The notes under the pieces: model-generated
The model's database searches: none
The model's input: the letters and a program-made list of their open reading frames with translations, nothing else
What the model was told of the DNA's origin: nothing
Shown: piece by piece, positions 30,801-35,004 of the stretch
Layout: each line of letters begins with the position of its first letter
Position numbering within the stretch: the stretch's first letter is position 1
From: Phaeoceros laevis
Taxonomy: Eukaryota > Anthocerotophyta > Anthocerotopsida > Notothyladales
Direction of reading: 5' to 3'
NCBI GenBank assembly: GCA_049999765.1
Contig: JBNGIQ010009365.1
Location: forward strand, 102,789-137,792
Length of the DNA: 35,004 nucleotides
Program-made: the position numbers and the translations under genes

Positions 30801-31336
30801 AGGTGGGCAGAGTGCGAGAACAAGAAGTACGTGAGTACCTTTAACTTCGTTGAGATTTTGCCTAGCAATGCACAACACCTCTCCGCTGAGTATCTGGCCT
30901 ATAGGGATGAATGCCAGAGACTGTCAAGGATGCGTGGCGACTATGACAGATTGTCAAATGTTCTTGCTGTCGGTGACACCTTTGTGGTGAACTGTGTGTC
31001 AGAAACTGAAGACTTTTGGTTGTTGTTGTGCATGGAGCAGAAGCATTTTCTGAGTGAAGATGTAACCGATGTGTATGGGCAGACATATTACATATGCAGG
31101 GGAGACGGTTGTTGTCGGGAGGTACTACACCAAGGTGCCCAAAGGGAGGAATCTGTACGCTCTGACTGATGATAAGGCTTATGCCTACCACCATCTTGTG
31201 ATTTGCATCAAGATCCAGGGCTTTGACCACCGTTGTGGGTGGGGGGAAGAAGGCTGCGACTAGGAGGCTCCGCTACAGGCTGTTAGATGAGCATTTGGCA
31301 GAGATTCTCGAGAATTTGGATCCTCATGAGCTGTAG
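27900..31336 (+). pseudogene. DNA-transposon transposase, RNase H-like fold, multiply frameshifted
   Basis: Coding pieces in order: 27900-28260 (basic, helical N-terminus), 28246-28605 (possible helix-turn-helix, GLNTKIARQIGVNHDCIARG), an apparent intron to about 29385, then 29386-30486, 30426-31090, 31085-31260 and 31250-31336. The catalytic region shows SIVDFAQNYTFQ, VWSDGAASQFKAARPF and, across a one-base frameshift near 30460, SGHGRG followed by GEHDGAGACVKRLL. These VDF.x.N, SDG...QFK and HGKG..DG.G..K motifs occur in a transposase-like family of animals and plants; I cannot name the superfamily. Frame breaks near 28250, 30460, 31090 and 31250, plus TAG at about 28603, make it non-functional as written. 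It ends LENLDPHEL, TAG 31336. Confidence 0.7.
28613..29385 (+). repeat. Repeat-rich intron of the transposase
   Basis: Probable intron between CCGAG|GTATGC (28613) and TGCAAGTGCAG (about 29385). It is filled with degenerate repeats: at least four imperfect copies of GGACTTGGCTGCTTTCTCTA-type sequence (cores near 28778, 28886, 28953 and 29118) followed by CTGTACTTGCACTACTT, and many GGGACTTG words. Forward ORFs here are Leu-rich and compositional. Confidence 0.6.
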
Positions 31337-31661
31337 CTCCGTCATTAGATTAGTACCCGACTGCTATGTTCTTTTTTTGTTGTGCTGTGTGTTTGAGTTT
31401 ATGCCTCGCAGGCGAGCGTGACCAGCATTGGCTTTGTTTGGTTTTTAGGGTGCTGTGTGAAGCCTGCTTCGCACGCACATTTGGATTTGTGTGAACAAAA
31501 AACATGATTAAGTATTTATTATGTGTATGGTTGTCACACAGATGTTCAAAGGCTACAAGTGAACGCACTTGAATACACTTGGTTGGGTACAGCACAAGTG
31601 GTAAATTTGCCACAAGTGGCGTGGTATCATAGGAAGACAAGGTTGAAACAAGGTACGCTGG
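31337..31661. other. Flank of transposase, no gene seen
   Basis: Contains T-rich stretches and a CTCGCAGGCGAG imperfect palindrome near 31408. It may include the 3' end of the transposon; no terminal inverted repeat was identified. Confidence 0.35.
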
Positions 31662-31718
31662 AAGCCATTTCTGCAACGGGCAGAGCTTTAAGTTGGGGTT
31701 CGAATCCCCGATGGCTTA
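31662..31718 (+). ncRNA. tRNA-like sequence lacking an arm
   Basis: AAGCCAT (31662-31668) pairs perfectly with ATGGCTT (31711-31717) like a 7-bp acceptor stem. GGGGTTCGAATCCCC (31696-31710) is a perfect T-arm and polymerase III B-box. Only about 27 bases separate acceptor and T-arm, with one small stem (CTGC-AACGG-GCAG), so a full D-arm plus anticodon arm does not fit. An eight-T run at 31733-31740 would end polymerase III transcription. Probably a deleted tRNA gene or the head of a tRNA-derived retroposon; no anticodon can be named. Confidence 0.45.
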
Positions 31719-32388
31719 ATCTACTCGTCTGCTTTTTTTTACGTTGCTTGTCTTTGTTCTGAATCACGTTGCCTGACTAACTTTCTGCTGACGTTGGCTG
31801 CAGAAGTAGGTCTTTGCGTCTTCAAACTTTTGTGACACCAACCTGATGCGCCTTGCGTAACTCTTGTCAATATGAAAATTTCTTGTTCTGGACGTTGATG
31901 AGCTCTGAGAAACACAAAACGTGATGATCTTAGAGTCCCACAGCTGCTGTTCATGCAATGAAGAGCATGGAATGCAGTTCACGGCTAACTCTCCCATAAC
32001 CTGAAAAGGCTTACAAGACACATGTCCGAGCTGCTTGAAAAACCGGAGCTGCTTGAAAAACCAGTCATTTGATGAACGTGGGATAGTGTCTGTCCCTGGT
32101 CATACACAAACCATCATGTTCTTAGAGCGTGGAATAAAGTTCGCTGCAAGCATTCAAAACCACAATGTGCTTAGAAGACACGATGTCTATCTCAAGTGAA
32201 GGTGAACTCAAAGGTGAACCCAGAGAAGCCCTATTTCATAAGCAGAGGCCCGCAGCCCTGTTTCATAAGCAGAGGACTACATGATCAAAATGTCTTCTCA
32301 CCACAACCTTCCAGCTCATGCTGTCAGGGCAGGCCAGGAATCACATTGCATACTTTGTAGATTCAAAAGCCCCAAACAGCAAACTCTA
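31719..32388. other. Non-coding, repeat-bearing spacer
   Basis: Contains GGAGCTGCTTGAAAAACC twice in tandem (about 32029-32062), TTTCATAAGCAGAGG twice (about 32232 and 32261) and CTTAGAGTCCCACAGC, which recurs at about 33470. No supported coding sequence. Confidence 0.45.
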
Positions 32389-32462
32389 GTTTGTGAAACA
32401 GCAAACTACAGTACGTTGTTTCACAAACCCTCTTGATGGCACCCATCAAGAGGATTTGTGAA
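32389..32462. repeat. Two overlapping perfect or near-perfect hairpins
   Basis: First inverted repeat: GTTTGTGAAACA (32389-32400) with TGTTTCACAAAC (32417-32428), a perfect 12-bp stem. Second: TTCACAAACCCTCTTGATGG (32419-32438) with CCATCAAGAGGATTTGTGAA (32443-32462), 19 of 20 pairs around a short loop. The right arm of the first is the start of the left arm of the second, so the two folds exclude each other. Confidence 0.85.
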
Positions 32463-32469
32463 CAAGCGT

Positions 32470-32545
32470 ACTCCATGTCTGCTCACCACAACAAATGTCT
32501 GCTTACCACAAAACATGAACAAATGTCTGCTCACTACACAACTCC
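32470..32545. repeat. Three-copy ATGTCTGCTCACCACA repeat
   Basis: Three near-identical ATGTCTGCTYACYACA words in tandem-like spacing, with related sequence near 32290. Confidence 0.7.
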
Positions 32546-32564
32546 GTTTTCTGAGGGCCTAACT

Positions 32565-32880
32565 GCAAATGCTGTCAAAAACCTGGCGTGCTCCTTCCAG
32601 CTCACCACGTTCTGCAGACATGTCCACCTTTCAAGGGATCAACATGAGGACTTGTTGCAGGAAGGGCAGGAAGCTTGAGTTACCTTTGTGTACATGCTGT
32701 CAAAAACCTGGCATGCACCCTCCAGCTGACCACATTTTGAATACATGTCCACCAAACACTAACATCAGAACCATGTAGCTGCATTTCGAGGGTGATGCAT
32801 CAGGACTTCTTACAGAAAGGGCATGAAGCTTGAGTTACCTTTGTGTCCATGCTGTCAAACACCTAGCGTGGGCAGGAACG
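32565..32880 (-). pseudogene. Decayed PPR repeats
   Basis: Minus-strand translations keep PPR S-motif signatures: about 32568-32632 reads VDMSAERGELEGARQVFDS and about 32695-32755 reads CLVDMYSKCGQLEGACQVFD, with a third shorter VFDSMDTKV copy near 32840-32870. Each is followed by unrelated sequence and stops, and the flanking sequence (GAAGCTTGAGTTACCTTTGTG) is itself repeated. These are remnants of a PPR gene, antisense to the orientation of the nearest intact one. Confidence 0.65.
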
Positions 32881-33025
32881 TTGAGCTACGTGAGCTAAAA
32901 CAGTGCCACCAAATCTTGGACAACCAGAAAGCTACAGAAACCTGCAAGAAACTGCAACTTTCAGATTATGTGACGAAAGAGAAAAAACAAACAGTCATGC
33001 ACCCCTCATATCCTTGTTCTAGGAA

Positions 33026-33175
33026 TCCAATAAGTTACACNNNNNNNNNNNNNNNNNNNNNNNNNNNNNNNNNNNNNNNNNNNNNNNNNNNNNNNNNNNN
33101 NNNNNNNNNNNNNNNNNNNNNNNNNNNNNNNNNNNNNNNNAAGCCATAGTTCGCCACATGGTGTAACTTATTGGA
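33026..33175. repeat. Inverted repeat flanking a 100-N assembly gap
   Basis: TCCAATAAGTTACAC (33026-33040) is directly followed by 100 N (33041-33140), and its exact reverse complement GTGTAACTTATTGGA lies at 33161-33175. The gap probably covers a hairpin-prone element. Confidence 0.85.
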
Positions 33176-33250
33176 CTCAAGTAAACAACGATGTCAGGGT
33201 CAGCAGGAAAAGGCCAGCACACAATCGAGACACAGCATCTTTGCTACATA

Positions 33251-33347
33251 AGTGTTAGAAAACTTTAGAGCTTTCGACTCATAACCCTTCACCGACCTCG
33301 AGGTCAGAGAAGGGTTCGAGTTAAAAGCTCTCAAGCTTTCTAACACT
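33251..33347. repeat. 97-bp foldback element
   Basis: Left arm 33251-33290 and right arm 33309-33347 are imperfect reverse complements over about 39 bp (ends AGTGTTAGAAA and TTTCTAACACT pair perfectly). The 18-base loop contains the palindrome GACCTCGAGGTC. It could be a miniature inverted-repeat transposon or a small-RNA precursor. Confidence 0.75.
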
Positions 33348-33736
33348 GACCGCAAAAACTACAATTAGAAACAGCAGCATAGACAAACCCTAACTTTCTA
33401 GACACCATCTTCAGGATCTCCTTGTCAGGACAACAGTAATGTAACCATGTTCAAGCAAGCATCATGTTCTTAGAGTCCCACAGCTTGAAAAACAAAATCA
33501 TATGAGCCTAAAATCATACTGTTGCATTAAAGCTGCTGTCGTAGCTACAAAACTTGGAGCACGATGCAGGGCTCCTAACATGTCCCTCTACTGGCTCCTA
33601 TCTTATCAAAATGGGTACAAAACCATCCGAGAACTCCTGATTTCCAGCAGCAATCCTGCAGCACGAGGCTTTGTGAGCAACACGCATAGAAATACAAAGA
33701 CGTAGAGTCTCTAGAATGTGCATGTTGGAAACAAAC
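33348..33736. other. Non-coding spacer or intron
   Basis: Contains the second copy of CTTAGAGTCCCACAGC. It begins (on the minus strand) immediately after the splice donor at 33736, so it is likely an intron of the AT-hook locus at its upper end. No other coding evidence. Confidence 0.35.
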
Positions 33737-34320
33737 CTTCACTGAGATCTGATCTGCCTCCTGCTTAGCGTTTCTTTGCACTTCCTTGGTTCTTCTTCTT
33801 GGTCTTCCTCTGCCCTTGCCCGTGGCTGTGCTGGTGGTGGCCTCCTCCGAAGCGTTCTGGCTCAGGGAGTTCGTGGACACTTCACGACGTGCAGGTGTAT
33901 CAAATATTGCTCCCCCAATTGACAGTCTAGCGCCTCCACTTGCCAGTTTCGCCTTCTTAGGAGGTGGAGTGACCTGTTCTTGCTTGACCGGCAACAACAT
34001 GAGTCCAGCCGCTCCGCTCCTTGTCACACGACTTGGTGTAAGGGCCTTTGATTCCCCGACAAGCACTGTGTCCTTCTCCTCCCCCTCATCTTCGCTTTGC
34101 CGACAACTGTGAAGACTCCGCTGGTAGGTGCACTGCATTTGCCAAAACTCCGGGGCCAGTCTCATCGTCACTGTCCTCCAACTCACTAGACACTGCCAAC
34201 GAGGGTTCCATGCCTGCACCTGTTTGTTGCTCTGCACTGCAGTACTCATGTGCCGTCGCTTGAACCATGAACTGATCCATAGCGGCAGCAAGGGGTAATG
34301 CATACAAGGTAATTTGATGC
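33737..34320 (-). CDS. AT-hook, acidic nuclear-type protein (partial, exon structure uncertain)
   Basis: Minus-strand coding stretches in two frames. 34320 to about 34110 gives MDQFMVQATAHEYCSAEQQT followed by an acidic run (SELEDSDDETG). About 34110 to 33737 gives SEDEGEEKDTVLVGESKALT, a Pro/Lys-rich part (TPPPKKAKL) and an AT-hook core GKGRGRPRRRTK, ending at the donor AAG|GTTTGT. The frame change near 34105 may be a splice (acceptor TTTGGCAAATGCAG) or a frameshift. AT-hooks bind the minor groove of AT-rich DNA, so a nuclear role is likely. It probably continues from the Pro/Val-repeat exon upstream. Not assigned to a family. Confidence 0.45.
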
Positions 34321-34349
34321 AACTGGACTCGGACTAGATGCTGAAGGTA

Positions 34350-35004
34350 GACCATGACCTGTAGGCACGGATGCATAGAGGACTTGAGGCATTGGTTTGA
34401 CAGGACTAGGAACTGGAGGCACTTGTGTGACAGGACTAGGAACTGGAGGCACTGCAAAAAGAACTCGAGGCACTGCAAGGGGGACTTGACTCGTAGAACT
34501 TGGAACTTGAGGTACCGCAAAGAGGACTTGAGCCACTGGACTTGGAACTTGATGCAAATGAGCAAGAACTTGAGCTGGAGAACTTGGAACTGTATGAACA
34601 GCACTAGGCACTGCAAGCACAACACTAGGAACTTGAGGCATGCTAGGAACTGGAAAACCAGCAGTAAACAGAACTGGAGGCATGCTAGGAACTAGAGAAC
34701 CACCACTAACCATAACTTGAGGCATGCTAGGAACTGGAGAACCAGCAGTAACCATAACTTGAGGCATGCCAGGAACTGGAGAACCAACAGTGACTTCACA
34801 CCTGTGAGAACCAAAATTGATGCCTACTGCAGGTGCTGGCACTTGAGGAGCCACAACCTGCACATCGGAAATCGGTAATTCCTCTTCATCATCATCTTGA
34901 CTATAATGCACAAAATCAGGCAGCACAACCCTTGCTGGAGGACTTGTTGGAGGAACAGGCCCAGGGGAACTGTGCATCTCATCAAGCAAGGGAAAATCAT
35001 CATC
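34350..35004 (-). CDS. Pro/Val-rich repeat protein, 5' part beyond window
   Basis: Minus-strand frame open to the window edge (DDDFPLLDEMHSSPGPVPPT at the start of what is visible) with no ATG required inside, so the start lies outside. It has an acidic patch (HYSQDDDEEELPISD), then about four 14-residue repeats of GSPVPSMPQVMVTA type (42-bp period; DNA units start at 34639, 34681, 34723 and 34765), then a looser VPSP..QV...VPQ region. It likely splices near 34361 (CCTACAG|GTCATGG on the minus strand) into the AT-hook exon. Disordered; function unknown. A transposon-encoded accessory protein is also possible. Confidence 0.45.

Noticed and set aside
32389-32545. CRISPR-like array
   Set aside because: Repeats are few, irregular and hairpin-derived, and the genome is a plant nuclear one.
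33251-33347. tRNA-Met-like gene (CTCATAA loop, GGGTTCGAG)
   Set aside because: The two tRNA-like words are mirror images produced by the foldback arms; no acceptable T-arm or D-arm folds.
34354-34695. 113-residue plus-strand ORF rich in Arg, Asn and Trp
   Set aside because: Antisense of the Pro/Val repeat exon; its apparent repeats derive from the minus-strand coding repeat.

Overview
This looks like nuclear DNA from a land plant. The window carries four large PLS-class pentatricopeptide repeat (PPR) genes, two with a C-terminal DYW cytidine-deaminase-type domain, plus an F-box gene, a plant-type leucine-rich-repeat (LRR) protein, spliceosomal GT-AG introns and decayed transposable elements. 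PPR expansion with DYW domains, together with introns of only about 80-140 bp, suggests an early-diverging vascular plant such as the lycophyte Selaginella. That placement is inference; nothing in the window proves the genus. Three runs of N (10, 400 and 100 bases) are assembly gaps.

Layout. Positions 1-5092 hold two tandem copies of an intron-rich gene for a long, charged coiled-coil protein ending in TGWFS. The first copy is cut by the window edge. The second has an in-frame TAG early in its large GC-rich exon. Positions 5567-16144 hold three PPR genes: a 1213-residue E-type gene (+), a DYW gene (-), and a paralogue (+) that ends just inside the DYW domain. Positions 16552-18004 encode a short secreted-type LRR protein without a kinase. 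Positions 18627-20339 (-) hold a five-exon F-box gene in which the F-box exon is duplicated. Positions 21362-24781 hold a fourth PPR-DYW gene with recently duplicated repeats and a 400-N gap.

From about 24.8 kb onward the window is mostly transposon and repeat territory: a degenerate Ty3/gypsy-like integrase zinc-binding fragment (-), a 143-bp tandem repeat with G-boxes, a GC-rich low-complexity tract, a frameshifted DNA-transposon transposase (27.9-31.3 kb, +), a tRNA-like remnant, hairpins, antisense PPR debris, and at the right edge a partial minus-strand locus with Pro/Val repeats, an acidic stretch and an AT-hook.

Most notable observation: all four PPR genes carry, upstream of the repeats, a module with W..F..P..WWDNR..K....PDF.HK.....LWL.....P.WV spacing. 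This matches the PDF motif of plant organellar single-stranded DNA-binding (OSB) proteins. It is intact in three genes and decayed in the fourth. It implies a family in which an OSB-type nucleic-acid-binding module is fused to an RNA-editing-type PPR array. The PPR genes probably act on organelle transcripts and the F-box gene in protein turnover; no functional link between the unrelated genes is visible.
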